From Ochromonas danica (taxonomy: Eukaryota > Sar > Chrysophyceae > Chromulinales > Chromulinaceae): a DNA stretch of 64,000 bases. The stretch covers positions 1 through 64,000 of the forward strand of contig VKHL01000139.1 in the NCBI GenBank assembly GCA_015146655.1. Reading direction: 5' to 3'. Within the stretch, counting starts at the first letter, position 1. Every line of letters starts with the position of its first letter. The notes beneath the pieces are model-generated. The model was not told the DNA's origin. It saw only the letters and a list, made by a program, of their open reading frames with translations, and ran no database searches. The position numbers and the translations under genes are program-made. Positions 1 to 12,416 of the stretch are shown here, piece by piece.

Positions 1-76
1 ACCCTAACCCTAACCCTAACCCTAACCCTAACCCTAACCCTAACCCTAACCCTAACCCTAACCCTAACCCTAACCC
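1..76. repeat. Telomere repeat (CCCTAA)n
   Basis: About 12.5 uninterrupted copies of the hexamer CCCTAA run from the first base to about position 76, where the phase breaks at CCCTGTG. The C-rich strand reading 5' to 3' at the left end is the orientation expected for a true chromosome end with a TTAGGG G-strand. No degenerate telomere-like blocks follow, so the change into subtelomeric DNA is abrupt. Confidence 0.97.
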
Positions 77-311
77 TGTGCCTCACGAAAATGGCATCAT
101 CGATCGAATAGGGATAGAAACTGTTTTTACCACCCGAAAACGAAAACCACGTGTGGGGTGACTTCTAGAGGCCAAAATACCGTGTATGGCAAGGTTGAGC
201 ATATTTGGTCTCTTTTGGTTGAGATGAGAAAAGCAGCCATTCCATGGAGAATAATATGGATTCCATCATGGGGAGCTTTCCCGCTTTTTTGCGTTCGTTT
301 GATGGATTCGT

Positions 312-510
312 TCATCCGATGCCAGGATGAGGGAATGACCACAGAGTGGTCAAACTTCACCCACTCCTCAATCACCCGACCTCTCTCACCCTCTAATTAT
401 GACCCTTTCTCCTTCACAGTCTTTTTTGACCAAGTAGGGAGGGTCAGAGGATGAGAGAGGGTCGGGTGATTGAGGAGTGGGTGAACTCTGACCACTGTGT
501 CATCGGATGA
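312..510. repeat. Subtelomeric inverted repeat
   Basis: The left arm (about 312-395) and right arm (about 440-510) are reverse complements with small indels. The core, reading TTCACCCACTCCTCAATCAC on the left at about 356-380, is perfect for about 25 bases. The loop is about 45 bases. The arms lie between the telomere and the first gene, and the right arm ends about 70 bases before the likely start codon. The rest of 77-581 shows no convincing gene. It could be a mobile-element relic, a folded promoter or an inverted duplication. Confidence 0.8.
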
Positions 511-581
511 GCCAATCACCCTTCCTTCTTCTGCTTCGGGTTCATAATTTTCTTTCCGACACTTCTTCTCTCTTGTTAGCC

Positions 582-3500
582 ATGGCGATGGAGGAGGTTG
601 AAGACATGGTCTTCACCAAATTTCGCGATTGCTGTCGTCATGTGCAAAGGCTGGATGTCTTTGACAGCTTTCTCAACATGTCCTGCAAAGTCAACGACCG
701 AGGTCATCCCATCTGGTGGAATCTCTGTGAGAGAGGAGGTGAGTCACCCAAGCCATGGGTCAACATATCGTGGATGCCAAAGGGTTTGCAAGTCAAACTG
801 ATTGGGATCTTCAGAGAGGTCAAGGCGTCATTACTGGAAGGCAAGATAGGCGGAGAAGATCACTTGGTCAGGCTGGAGCTCTCGCCAGTCTCGCATGATG
901 ATGAGCAAGAGGTTGTTGATGGTGTTGCAGATCCATTGACTGCCTTCGCCTGCAGCTGTCCAGACCAAACATTTGCTTCCTCCGACCCTTTTTATAAAGC
1001 GCTACATGGAGTTGATTTGGACCAGATCGCTTTAATGATTGCTCAGAAGGATCTTTCGCTTCAGCTGAGAGTCAATGGACGCGCTTCGATCATCTTTTCG
1101 CCTGATTTGCAATCTGTTTCATTGCACTCGCGAAGAGAGGAGAGCTTTCACTATTGCAAATCTCTTCCTAACCTGCTTTGGAGGCTTGGCAGCAATGAGT
1201 GCGGGTTGAGAATGGAGGCGCCATCTGAGGGTGATGGCCATGGAATGGTTCTAGTTGTGGGGGGGCGTCTTCTTCTCTCTGGCGGGGTTTTGGATGTTGA
1301 TCGGATCATTGCTATTGATGCAATGCAGGTTACTGCTGATAGCGAATGGGTACAGATTGCTGCGGTGATTTATGGAAAATGGCAATCACCAATGTGTGAG
1401 CAGAGCAGTTCTGTGTGTGGCTGTGACGGAGCAACAGATATTTATCGATTTGACGACAGCAATCAGTCGCCTAACGAATCAGGAGGCGATGGAGACCAAC
1501 GTTTCATCCCCAATCATGATCACAAGAGTCAAGCTTTTGTTGTGTTTATGGTCAGCTGGGCTTCATGGGTGAAGGTTACGGACTACGTGGAGCTTGACGA
1601 GTTGTTAGAAGCAGATCAAATCCCCACTACCACAATGTGGGGTTCCAGCTCTGTACTCTTTCTTGCGGGCTCAAGTGGTCTTTTGGGATGCCTCCATGAC
1701 GACACGAGAGCAAGGCAGCGGAGATGGCAATGGAGCCTTCTGGCCGCTGAGCACGCTGGCAAAGGATCTGTTTCTCATCGCATTGACTCCACCATTATTC
1801 ATGTTTCTTATCAACCTAGAAGACGAATATTGTTTAGTTTGGACAACTTTGGATTTGTTTGTGCTTGGAGACAAGACGTTAATCCGCTGCCCTGGGGCTC
1901 TTTGTTTTGTTTGGAAGCTGGACCCTTTCTATTCCCTGGCGATTCCAGAATCTTGAAGATGTGGTTATCGCCTGATGGAGAGCATTTGTTTGGAGCTGTT
2001 TACGATCGTTTGGTGCTGTTGAAGTTTGCCGTGGGATCAGATTGCAGACCTGGAGAGTTTGCTGAGGAGGCGTTGCTGGATGTCGTGGAGAATGTGTCGT
2101 GCAAATATGAAGTGTTGTGTCAAAAGGACTCAGTGGTGTTTTGGCGCGTCCTGAACAAGGCGAGTGGATATGATTCAGATGAAGAGCAAGGAGTTGTTGT
2201 GAAGAGATGGTCGCTAACCGATACTTGGTTTCATAATTTGCGATTGCGTCATGCTTCCCGTGCTGAGCCAATGAACAATTTCCAACTTTCGACAGAGATA
2301 GACCACAACTCTAGAACAATACGAAACAAGTCTCTTCCTGCTGCTTCTGCTTCTGTTGCTTATCGTCATCGAGGACAAGAGAAACTGCGAGTCTATCCCC
2401 ATGTGATGAGAGTTAATCTCTGTCCATTGCTTCGAAGCAATAAACACCATCATCCAGCAGCAACCATTCTCCTCCCATCCGATGCTGATCTGCAGGTCGT
2501 TGAAAGCAAGCATATGGAGTCTGTGGTGTATTTTCTGAGTTTTATGAGAAAGCACTTTGTTCACGATCGCTCGCTCTTATTCTGTCGATCACGAACATTG
2601 CTAGCTGTTTTGTGCACGAGCTTTCTGCCTCTTCCGCTCGCCATGCTTGCATCCATTGTCGATGCTCCCTTGGATGATGTTCGTATGCTGATAGAAGATG
2701 ACCTTGCTGATCTGATCGCTGTTAGTCGCGATCAAAAAGCGCTAGTGTGTTTCTCGGATGTCTTTGCTCCTGCTAGCCGATGGCTTTGCAGTCTAGCATT
2801 GGATCGTATGGGAGGAGAGTTTTGGATTGATCCTTCTGTGGGGCACAATCTGATTTGCGCTCTCTATCTCAAACTCTGCGGTAACAAGTCGGTAGCCGTG
2901 GACCATGTTTGGCAAAGCTATCTGCAAGCTCATGGGTCGTTGCATCTCAGACAGTGCTCACGAAGATTGCGCGACGTAACGGACCAAGTTCGCAAGCTTG
3001 ACGAGACAGCGAATATTCGAGGAACCTTGCCACCTCAGGTGGGATACGTTTCGGGTCTTCAAGAGATCTATGCGCGTAGAGTGGGTTTGGGAGGTGTGCT
3101 GCCCCGTGAGCTGGGCCTCCTCAAGCATTTGCGGGTCCTTTCCATGGGCAATAATCGTCTCAGCGGTCAACTTCCGCAATCGTTGGGGCAATTGCGACAT
3201 CTTCAGCGAATTGTTCTCCATCAAAACAATCTTTGCGGAAGTGTGCCGACAGCTTTGGGTGAATTGGGTTGTATTGTCAATCTGGCTGGCAATCCTCGTC
3301 TCGAATATGGACCTGAGGTCCCGCAAAGCGAGAAAGATGCGTTGACAGATATTTTTCGCTGCACTAATGGATCAAAGTGGACTGTGAAGACGAATTGGAG
3401 CACTTCAGCATTAGTTTGTACTTGGTACAAGGTGAGCGCTCTCTTTGGACCTCAAGTTGGGCGACTAACTGTAATCTTGCCCACTGTGTGGTAGGTGGGA

Positions 3501-4367
3501 GTGTTGTCGTCCCATGTGCATAGTCTTGTTATGTCCAGTAATTGCATGGAAGGGCATCTGCCTGAGTCAATTGGCCAACTCTCTCGTCTTCGTATGATTG
3601 AGTTGGCGACGATGCCAGGTGTGTAGCAACTCTCAGATATGCTATTCTGTTGTATTCTATTCCCGCTCCTGACACCTTCATATTGGAATGCTTAGGACTG
3701 AGTGGCTGTCTGCCCAAAGGGATTTGTCGTCTGACTTCCTTGAGGCGACTTTGTATCTGTCGGTGTGATCTCAAGGGAGTGATCCCAGATGAGATTGGCT
3801 TCTTGGTGGGGTTAGAGGAATTGCAGTTGTTTGGGAATCGCCTTTCTGGTTCTATTCCACGGTCACTGGGCTGCCTGGTTAACCTTCGTCTGTTAAGTCT
3901 CGGTGAATATACTGGCGGCAATGATTTCTCTGCAGAGCCTCTTCCATCTTGCTTGGCAAATCTCAAGGCATTGGAAGCACTTTTCCTGGCGAATTGCAAT
4001 CTTCGAGGTCCTTTGCCATCGTGGCTAGGAGAACTTCGAGGTTTATTTTTCTTATCTCATTCTTAGCGTGCTCATCGTGTTAATCACTATGATTTCCTGT
4101 CTGACTGTCTGTCTAGAGCTTCGCCAGCTGGATTTGCAAAGGAACATGTTGACAGGACCCATTCCCAGCTGCATAGGCAACTTGCAACAGCTCCTCTACC
4201 TCAATTTCAAGGATAACCAAGGCCTTTGTGGTCGCTTACCGCTGACAGAAATATGCAGCTTGACCAAGCTCAACCGTCTTTCCCTCGTTCACTGCAGCTT
4301 CCTTGAGAAAGAGGCAGCGAACAATCGACTGAGGGCTTCTTTGCCACGATGTAAGATTTGGATCTAA
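582..4367 (+). CDS. NLR-like protein: propeller-like region, winged-helix-like segment, plant-type LRRs
   Basis: I infer exons 582-3431, 3495-3618, 3696-4040 and 4117-4367, giving about 1189 residues. Phases agree at every join. The ATG at 582 is preferred over the in-frame ATG at 507, which lies in the subtelomeric inverted repeat. Residues 100-640 contain scattered WD-like strands (for example WLSPDGEHLFGAVYD) suggesting a degenerate propeller. Around residues 670-760 the segment LAVLCTSFLPLPLAMLASIV followed by DAPLDDVRMLIEDDL resembles the helical/winged-helix region after NACHT modules in fungal and algal STAND proteins. The C-terminus holds plant-type LRRs (NNRLSGQLPQSLGQL, NRLSGSIPRSLGCL, NMLTGPIPSCIGNL). 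No P-loop was found, so it lacks a recognisable NTPase. The final exon may end elsewhere: an LRR-like stretch (KLVGIPSDLIDFF) lies at about 4520-4629. Function is unknown; a sensing or adaptor role is inference. Confidence 0.7.
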
Positions 4368-4664
4368 ACAATCTGTTTCGCTTTGATGTGAGCAAATTGC
4401 ATGTATAGCCGTATTGCATTGTTGGCTCCTCTGCAAACCTATTGTAGCCTAGACCCGGTCAAGTTGTAATTCATCCTGAAATTCCATGCTCCATTCCATC
4501 TTCAGTTTTTCTGATTCCATGGAAAAACGGTTACAGTGGACAGATCTCCGGATCTCGACTGACCATAAGTTAGTGGGAATTCCGAGTGATCTGATTGATT
4601 TCTTCCCTATGAAGGACGTTGAGTATTAAGAACCTTTGACTCTCTGTTTCTTGTGAGGAAAAGA

Positions 4665-7600
4665 ATGTCTCAAATGAACGTCAAGAAGCTCTACATGAGA
4701 GAGCACTCAAATGTGATTCGCAAGTGGAGCTCTCGACAAGGAGTGGATGGCATGCACGAAAACTCCATCCTCCATGTAGAGGGCGTACAGAGAACGATCT
4801 TGGTCACAATCTGTCGCATTCGTCAACGGGTCCTCACTCAGGCATGGCAAATGTGGGTGAAGAACGCGGATGTGCAGCACGACTACGAGGCTGACGCGCG
4901 AACCATCCTCACTCGCAAGATCCCCATCGACGAACTGAGATCTGAGCTCGAGATTGAAGTTCTCTACAAATGGGTACTGCAGGCTAAGGATATTGATCCC
5001 ACAGGTGTGGCCACGACAATCTTCATGTCGAAGAAGAAATCTGCGAAATACGCTGCCTTGCAACAGCTGCGCTTGGAGTTCTACCACCCCGGGGAGACCG
5101 TTCTCTTCCAAGGAGACATCCCGCGGCCTGAGGATGGGCATTTTACTATCTTGCGAGGGGAGTGTGAGGTCCTGCAGTTCCCTGACGAGTCCGTGCCCTT
5201 GTCGAAGTTGCAGTACCTCGCGAAGAAGAGGCGCTGGGATGACGCCAAGAAACTCATTCGAGCAGCTCAGCTTGTAGCCACTATCCCGAAATATTCTGGA
5301 TTTGGAGAGTTATCTACGTTGACTGGAGTGAAGCGAGCAGCTTCCATCCGTGCCTCGGAGAAGATCTCCATGGGGAAGCCGGAGGGGCTGGAGCTGCAAA
5401 CCGTGGAGATTCTCGTCCTGCCCAAATCTGCTTTGATGGACTGCTTGAAGAGCAGAGTTGAGGATGACACATCTGCAAATGAAGCCATTGATTTCCTGCG
5501 GCAATCTGGATTGGCCAATCGCATCTCTCCCAAAGACTTGGTGCAGGCGGCGCGGAGCATGGATCGACGCACTCTTCTGCAAGGAGACATCCTCTATTAC
5601 AAGGGAGAGCCTTCTCACTCCATGTATCTGGTTGTCTCGGGAGAGTTCTTGCTGGATATTGGAGAGTTTATGTTGGATGGTGAGCCCATGCCTTTTGTTG
5701 CCAATACTGCAGACAAATGCTACTACCTCAGCGTGGGCAGTCTGCTTGGCGATGAAGGCGTGCTGGGAGAGGAGAAAGTCTTCTCTAGCACCGCCATCGT
5801 AGTTAGCACTGCCGCAGTGGTCTTCGAAGCCACAGGGTTCGCTCTTTCCTTCCTGGCCGAGAAGCTCAAGAGTCTGCGCTATTGCGCTATTTACTACAAA
5901 GACCAGCTGCGCTGGGATAATCCGAATCCACTCGTGGAACAAGTTAATCCATACACATACTTCAACTCTCTTCGTCGAACAATCGCCTTCACGAGTCCTT
6001 TCCGAGGCGTGATGTCCATCGCGGAGGAGAGCCTGGCGCATCTGAAAGAGCGCCGCTTGGTCCACTCCGCGAACAAGAAGGCGAAGGCTGCCAACGCGAA
6101 CAAAGGCTGGTCCAAAATGGATTTTGAAGAGGAGGAAAAGTTGACTAAGTCAAGAACTAAAAAGGCGAAGCAAATGGACAGCCGCGCTTCGTTTTTGATG
6201 TCTTCTTCCCTCAGAGTTGATCACCAGCACAGCCTCGTCTCCGAGAATGATTACGCCTCTTTTCCGCGCGTCTTATCTGCTATTGGGCTGCATAGAGCGA
6301 TCGAAATTAATAAAGCGGCGAAGAAGTCTCTTCAAAACAGCATGAAAGCACATGCGAAGGTAGTCAATCTAGTCGCCCTATTGTGTTTCCTCTGCAGCCT
6401 CACTCACACTCTTCTTGCATGACACGTTTGTCTCGTTAAGGAAAGCATCCTATACGAGCAGTTAAGGAAGATCCCAGAAGAAGAAGGCAAGAATAAAGAG
6501 AAAGCAGAGGCTTTGAAGACGTTCAAGAAGTGTCTCCGCGACTACTACAAGCGAGAAGACGAATTCGCTCGCCTCGTCCGCGAAGAAGAAGAAAGACGCA
6601 AAGCTGCGCCTTCTCGAGCCTCAGCCGCTATTCGATTCTTTACGAGCAATTTTGCAGAGGAAGAAGAAGAAGAAAAGGAGCAAGAGCCTATGCGAATTAC
6701 CATTCGCAATCTATCGGAAGAGGAGGAGGAGGCAGAAGCGAGTCTGGAAAGAAGGCTTTCCTCTCAAGACAGTTCTGTCAAGGGATCAGTAGGTCTCTTG
6801 CCCAGCATCCTCGAGTCCTCTGAATCAACTTTTGATATCTACGGTGGAGAGCGAAAGCTGACGAAACTCGAGCAAGTAAGCCAATTAACACCATCGCTTA
6901 ACTTTTCACTCGCTACACTTTCTCACAACATCATCATTAACCATCGTAATCGTAATCTTCTTCTGTAGTATTATGAGTGGATGACCAGCTTGAATCGTGC
7001 ACATTATCGCGATATCCTGGCTCAAGCTAGGCTGACAGCTGACTTACTGAACAATCAGCTGCACCACGACGAGTCATTGCTCAAAGACACTCCCGCTAAC
7101 CTCACAGAAGTCGTCGGCCAGTTGGGAGATGTCTTTCGCTCTTTCGGTCTCACACCACAGGATCTGAACATTCCTTGGCAATTCAATGCACAAGTCCCGG
7201 CGCTAAAACGAGGAGGAAGCCTGCCTCTACTCCCCGCGGAAGCAAATCCTACCCCATCGCCGCTCAGTCGCACTCAGCAAAGAAGACATGCCGCCGTCCC
7301 TTTGTTAGACACAACAACAGTAAAGAAGGGCGGGAAAGCAAAGAGCTCAATGCTAGTGCTCAAGAATACGGCCGCGCAAACTGAGGAAATGGTTGCAAAA
7401 GCTCGGCTGGAAAGTCAATTCAAGAGCTACAATCCTGCTTCCTGGAGAGATGAGCTCATCATGAAGAAGGCTCAAGAGCTTACAGGAGTGAGTGTTTAGT
7501 CCGATCTTGCTGTTGTCTAATGTGGCCCAACCACTAATTCTAACACTTGGTTGGATGCTGTTGCTGATGTTGCTCTTAGGAGGCATATCGTTTCATGCGC

Positions 7601-9655
7601 GCAGAAACCCCTGACAACCGTCGAGTCCTGGCCGTGCGAGTACATGTCAACTACTTTATCGAAGTTTACCAGCCCGAGCACATGAGAGGAAACACAAGCA
7701 ACAAGGGAGAGAAGCTCCTCCACGCAACTATTAAGCCCAAAGCCAACAGCCCGGTGAGTCACCCCTGGATTTGATTTTCCCTCTGTTGTCAACACTATTT
7801 CATGTCATTTTGCGCGGCTTCATGTATTGTGTCAGTCTATGGAGGAAGTCAACTTTGAGCACTATATTGACAATCCAGACTATTTCATGCAGATGTTGGA
7901 TGAAAGGCCAATAGGAAGTCCTAATCGCAAGCTGCCAACTGTTGCATCGTGGCAAACTCGCTTCTTAGTGGCCACGGAAAACAACCAGGCCTCCAGCAAA
8001 CCTCCTGTCCTGGACTCTGTCCGCACTCATCTCAAGTACTGTATAGACTATAACGTTCTATTTCTGGCAGGTGATGCGATGATGCTCTAACGTTTTGCTT
8101 GGATGTCTGATGTGGATCCAGGGAGGACTTGCAGGACTTCAGCAAAGATCACCTGGTGAATAGCGTCCAGCAAATCAAGACTCTGACTCACAATCGTCCT
8201 CTGCTCAAGACTTGGAGAGAGGAAGAAAGTCGGCCATTGCGCAGAGCTTCGACTGTTTCCATGCTTTCCGAGGGCTGCGAGATGTTTGATGACGCCCCTG
8301 CGAGAGGCAGAGGAGAAGGAACACAACAGCTTGTCCGTGACTCACTGCCATCTATTGTGGTGGCGCCCAAGCCTCTCGAACTGCCTGACGCAATGAAGAG
8401 TCCGCCGGCTTCCAGTTCAGAGAGTGTTGGGATTCAACGCGAGAGTGCGGAGGCTTCTTCGCCTGTGCTGCCACAAAGACCTTCTTCAGGCAGCCGAAGG
8501 TCTTCTCGAGTTGAGACAACAGAGACAAATGCAGTAGAAATCAATCAAAATGCTAATGATGGGATTGCCCCATTCGTCTCAGAAACGATCCTGGACGATG
8601 GAGATGGTGAGAAGACCACTTCTGCTCCCGCTTCCGCTCCCACCATAACCATATCAGTCAAGGAAGCTGTTCTCCCTGCTGAAGCAACTCTTCGAAGAGC
8701 AGACACCGCCACTCCCTCAGAACTTGCATCGCAGCCCAGCGGTCGCTTTTATCCTCCCGTGAAGCAGCGCTTCTCAGACTCGAAAGAACCTTCCAAAGCT
8801 CTGAAGATGTTTGAGGTAATGCTTTCTCTATTAGCTTTTGCTTCACTTCGTCAAGCTAATCCACACGATTTACTATATCATGATGATGATGATGATGATG
8901 ACGATGATGATGATGATGACTAGGACTACCTCAAGTCTCAGGAAGTCGAGAGCAAGGCTGCTTTGGAAGGACGAAAGAAAGCGAACAATACGAGCAAGTT
9001 CCGATTGCTACACAGCAAGCAGCAGCAGGTGGAAGAAGTTTCTCTGGAAGAAATCAATCGCAAGCGATGGAAAGCCGAATGGACTCTTTTCCACGCCATG
9101 TTTCCCAACTGCACACAGAAGAATCAACACGCCTTCATCGAAGCATTTCGCAAGAAATACCCTGAGGCGACCATTCGTCCCGATATTCGTGTAGTGCAGC
9201 CAGAGAGCATCACGCTGAACTATCCTTCTGCCACCATGGATGACTTCTCTGTGGGCGAAGGCTCCTCTTTGAAGAATAACACTCACAGCTTCGACTTGGC
9301 GCAGATTGCCTCACAAGTCTCCGACTCCTTCTCTTCCATGCCGGAGGATCCCGACTTAGCCAATTGGCAGCAGTTCACTGTGGACAGCATCTTACGCACA
9401 AAAGACGGAGAACGGAAGACGCTACCGCAAGTTTCGGTCAAAAAGTTGAACATTCAAGGCAAAAGATATCGGTCTGCATATGCGAACAAGAGTTTTGTGC
9501 CTTTGGTTACCTTGCCTGCAAAGAAGGATGAGCAGCCCATCAGTGGCCCAACACCTTACCTGCAATTGTACAAGAATGGCTTTCAAGTGCATCTTACAGC
9601 TGCTGAAAGAGCGAAGGCGTTGGAAGAAGTCAACCAGTATCGAACTAGGAGATGA
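4665..9655 (+). CDS. Protein with two cyclic-nucleotide-binding-like domains
   Basis: Seven exons are inferred: 4665-6359, 6441-6875, 6969-7487, 7580-7753, 7836-8035, 8122-8815 and 8924-9655. They give about 1482 residues with phases that agree throughout. Two cNMP-binding-like folds are visible at about residues 135-265 (FYHPGETVLFQGD, then FGELSTLTG) and 298-402 (LLQGDILYYKGEPSHSMYLV, then GSLLGDEGVLGE). Each has the jelly-roll pattern and a phosphate-cassette-like FGE or LGDE. The FGELxxL...RAAS form of the first is closer to the consensus. A charged coiled region rich in Glu and a long C-terminal part without known domains follow. There is no kinase, channel or GEF domain, so it may be a cAMP/cGMP-responsive scaffold. 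Intron 6 contains a (GAT)n microsatellite at about 8880-8920. The start ATG at 4665 is preferred to an in-frame GTG at 4653. Confidence 0.75.
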
Positions 9656-10250
9656 AAGGCTTCAAAGAGAGATTTCTCTTCATGTGCCATAGTCACTGCC
9701 ACATTTACTCGATTGTCGGTTGGCTTGACTAAATTTATGAGCCAGCGAGCAGCCAGGAGGATTCCATTGAATTGTATTGAAATTGAATTGAATTGGAGTG
9801 GTTAGTGGAATGTACATTTATCGTTCACCTCCTCACATCAGTTTGTAATTTATCATTTACTCTGAGCGCAATGAGGAAGGGATACAGTCAAGGAAACTAG
9901 ACTGGACTGCTTATGGTAGTCTATGTACTGTAAAGTTTGGAAGTGGAACTTCGGACTTCCTTGTTGGCAACAACAAATTATAATTGCGCGGGGACTGTGA
10001 GGGTAAGGAATCTTGTTAACCAGCCCTTTGAGCCTTTTAACTCCAAAAGTGCTAGTTCAGAGCTCGGAGCTGATGCAACAATCTTTTGCTCTGCCAACTT
10101 GGAACACGATATCCCGATAGACTATCTGATCTGATCTGATCTGATCTTGTCTGATCTCCGCGAGATCTTCCCTCAGCCAAAGAAAACCTTTCGTTTTGTT
10201 GGTGCAAGCTTCTTCTGATTCACTGTAATTAATTGGTTTCAACGTTTTGG
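9656..10250. other. Intergenic region with short repeats
   Basis: This stretch lies between two co-oriented genes and shows no supported gene. It holds an ATTGAATTG-type repeat at about 9765-9800 and a (TGATC)n block at about 10122-10156. It presumably carries the 3' end of the upstream transcript and the promoter of the PH-domain gene. Confidence 0.6.
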
Positions 10251-12168
10251 ATGTTTCTTGTTCGCTCCTGGCTGCGCTTCTTGGTGAGCCTCCTGTCGCT
10301 CTGCTCTGTGACTGACTGACTGACTGACTGACTCTTGTACTAATTCTCAATCTCTCATTATTGTGCTTCTCCTCTGTTTTCTATAGTACAATAGTGATTT
10401 GGACGATGTAGATTACCCCCGCATTCAAGAGATCGCCACGGAAGTGAACGGGCAATTCAGCAAGGACTACAGCACTTGGTTGAAGGACTGCGTGCAGCAG
10501 GAGGTGATTACGGAGATGAGCCCAGCCACCACTGAGATGCAATTGCTTCAAGCCCCCACTCCCAGTCGCCCCATCAAATGCGGCTATTTGCGAAAGTTGG
10601 GGGGACAGGTTCGAAACTGGAAAATGCGCTTCTTTGTCGCGGCGAATGCTTCAGATAACTACCTCGTGACCTACTTCGAGGACGAAACACGAGAGAAGGA
10701 GAAGGGACACATCTTATGCAGTGGATACCAAGTGGAGCGCTTCAGTCGTGATGAGGAGAAATCATATGGAGGGCCAGGGTTCAAACTGGTTCCTCATGGA
10801 ATAGGAGGGATTGGAGGAGGTGGCCATCACAACTCGCGCAGGATCTGGTATCTTCGTGCTGATAATCCTGCGGACTTGAACACCTGGATGACAATATTTT
10901 CTCTGGCCTGCCAGCGTGCCCTGCCTGTTAGTCCATTGCAGGATCCGCAACGACTACGATTGCATCGTGATGTCATCCAGCATGCCTTGCGCTCTACACG
11001 TTCATGCTATGGATACTTTGGAGTTGCACCAGGACCTTCTGCAGGCACGGAAGAAGAACTCCTAACGTCCTTAACGAAGGCTATTCTGTGGCGGGAAGTG
11101 CTTGCAGACTACTTTGCTCTCTCCCCATCAGCAGAAGGTGAAACAGGTGCAGCTGGAGTTGGATCATCGTCTCCAAGTGGAATGGAAGCTCGTAGAGAGC
11201 ACGTGCTGCAGACTGTTCATCACCTTGTCTCCCCAGTGGTGCAGGCTGCCCTCAAGACTTGTTTGAGCAATGTTGAGACGATCGATGCTTATCAGGCTTC
11301 TGTCACTCGTCAAAAGGAGCTGTTACAAGCAAAGGAGGAAGAAGTTGAGCGTTGCTTGGACGAACAGATGTCGAACCTCGTGTCCGGGCTGCAGTACGAC
11401 CTCAAGTACGACATCTGCAAGCCTGTGTTAACCCGACTCTACACCGACTTGACCGCTGCACACATAGAAGGGCTAAGAGCTTTCTTGCAAATGCTGTGCA
11501 CGTCTTTTGACAGGGAGGTATTTTCATCCAAGGAGGCGTTAGGCCTCTGGATCGATCAACTTGATGCCAATCTTACCGACCCCAGCAATGAGCAGAATCC
11601 ACTTTGTGAAGCCTGCAATCTTCTCTGGAAGATGTACACCAATCACTTGTTGGAAGGAGAGGTAGCAGTGCTGTTGACATCCGCTGGGATGTCTTCCTAT
11701 TGCCTTTACACGGACAGTCTCGCAGATTTACAGCGTTGGGCCAGTAACGCCTTGCACACACTGCGTAACACGCTCGCTGCGGAAGTTGAGAAAGATCCTG
11801 TCCACAATCCCAGAGAGAGTATGTTGGGAGCAATGCAAGATTTGCTCGCCAGATTAAAACATGACGTGCAACTATCGTTGCATCATCGTCTCATGGCAAT
11901 CTTGCGAGATGCGATGGAGGTGAAAGTGCAAGAGTTGCTCATTGCCCCGGCATTGGATTTGGTCTACGCTGCGCAACCACTTGTCACGCACAGTTCCATT
12001 GCGCTCTTCTTGCCCTGTGTTGGCGAACGCATGGTGAGAAAGCGGATAGACATCTTCTTGACTGATTTGCTTTTGTCCTATGATGAAGATATTGTTCGTC
12101 AACTTGGAGAGGCCAAGCTGGCTGGGAAAATACAAGAACTGCTGTTAAGCGGAGAAAATGTAGAATAG
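10251..12168 (+). CDS. Niban-like (FAM129-like) PH-domain protein
   Basis: A short first exon at 10251-10283 (MFLVRSWLRFL) joins in phase 0 to a second exon at 10387-12168, giving about 604 residues. The large reading frame has no ATG of its own near its 5' end and follows a clear CTATAG acceptor, which is why the small exon is proposed. A PH domain spans about residues 74-186 (CGYLRKLGGQVRNWKMRFF ... IWYLRADNPADLNTWM). An all-helical remainder includes a coiled segment (RQKELLQAKEEEVERCLDEQ) and a terminal VRKRIDIFLTDLL block. The order PH then long helical region, and the terminal VRKxI-like helix, match animal Niban proteins, which act at membranes in stress signalling. Overall similarity is low, so the family name is tentative. 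The intron carries a (CTGA)n run at about 10310-10330. Confidence 0.72.
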
Positions 12169-12416
12169 ATTAATTTCTTTGCTTTGCCAATTGGTGCGAT
12201 CTGCTCTCCGCTGAATGACTTTTTCTTATTTGTGAATTCCAATTGTTTTTTCATTATTGCAACTCTAAATTAAATTGTGATGGAAGTGAAAACAGATTGT
12301 ACCGATTGGCGGCGTCCAAGTCAAGCGAGAATGATCGAAGACAGACGTTTATGATGAGTTAATGTTCTCATCAAAATCAAACCTACAACTTTCCTTTCAC
12401 TGCTTCAACCTTCCTG

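Noticed and set aside
4515-4629. Extra 3' exon of the NLR-like gene containing an LRR-like peptide
   Set aside because: The frame looks LRR-like, but no donor-acceptor pair that I tried joins it in phase, so it is only mentioned.
4653-4664. GTG start for the cyclic-nucleotide-binding-like protein
   Set aside because: An ATG lies four codons downstream; nuclear eukaryotic genes rarely use GTG.
9937-10134. 65-codon frame upstream of the Niban-like gene
   Set aside because: Begins at a non-ATG codon and runs into a TGATC repeat; the small exon at 10251 joins the gene better.
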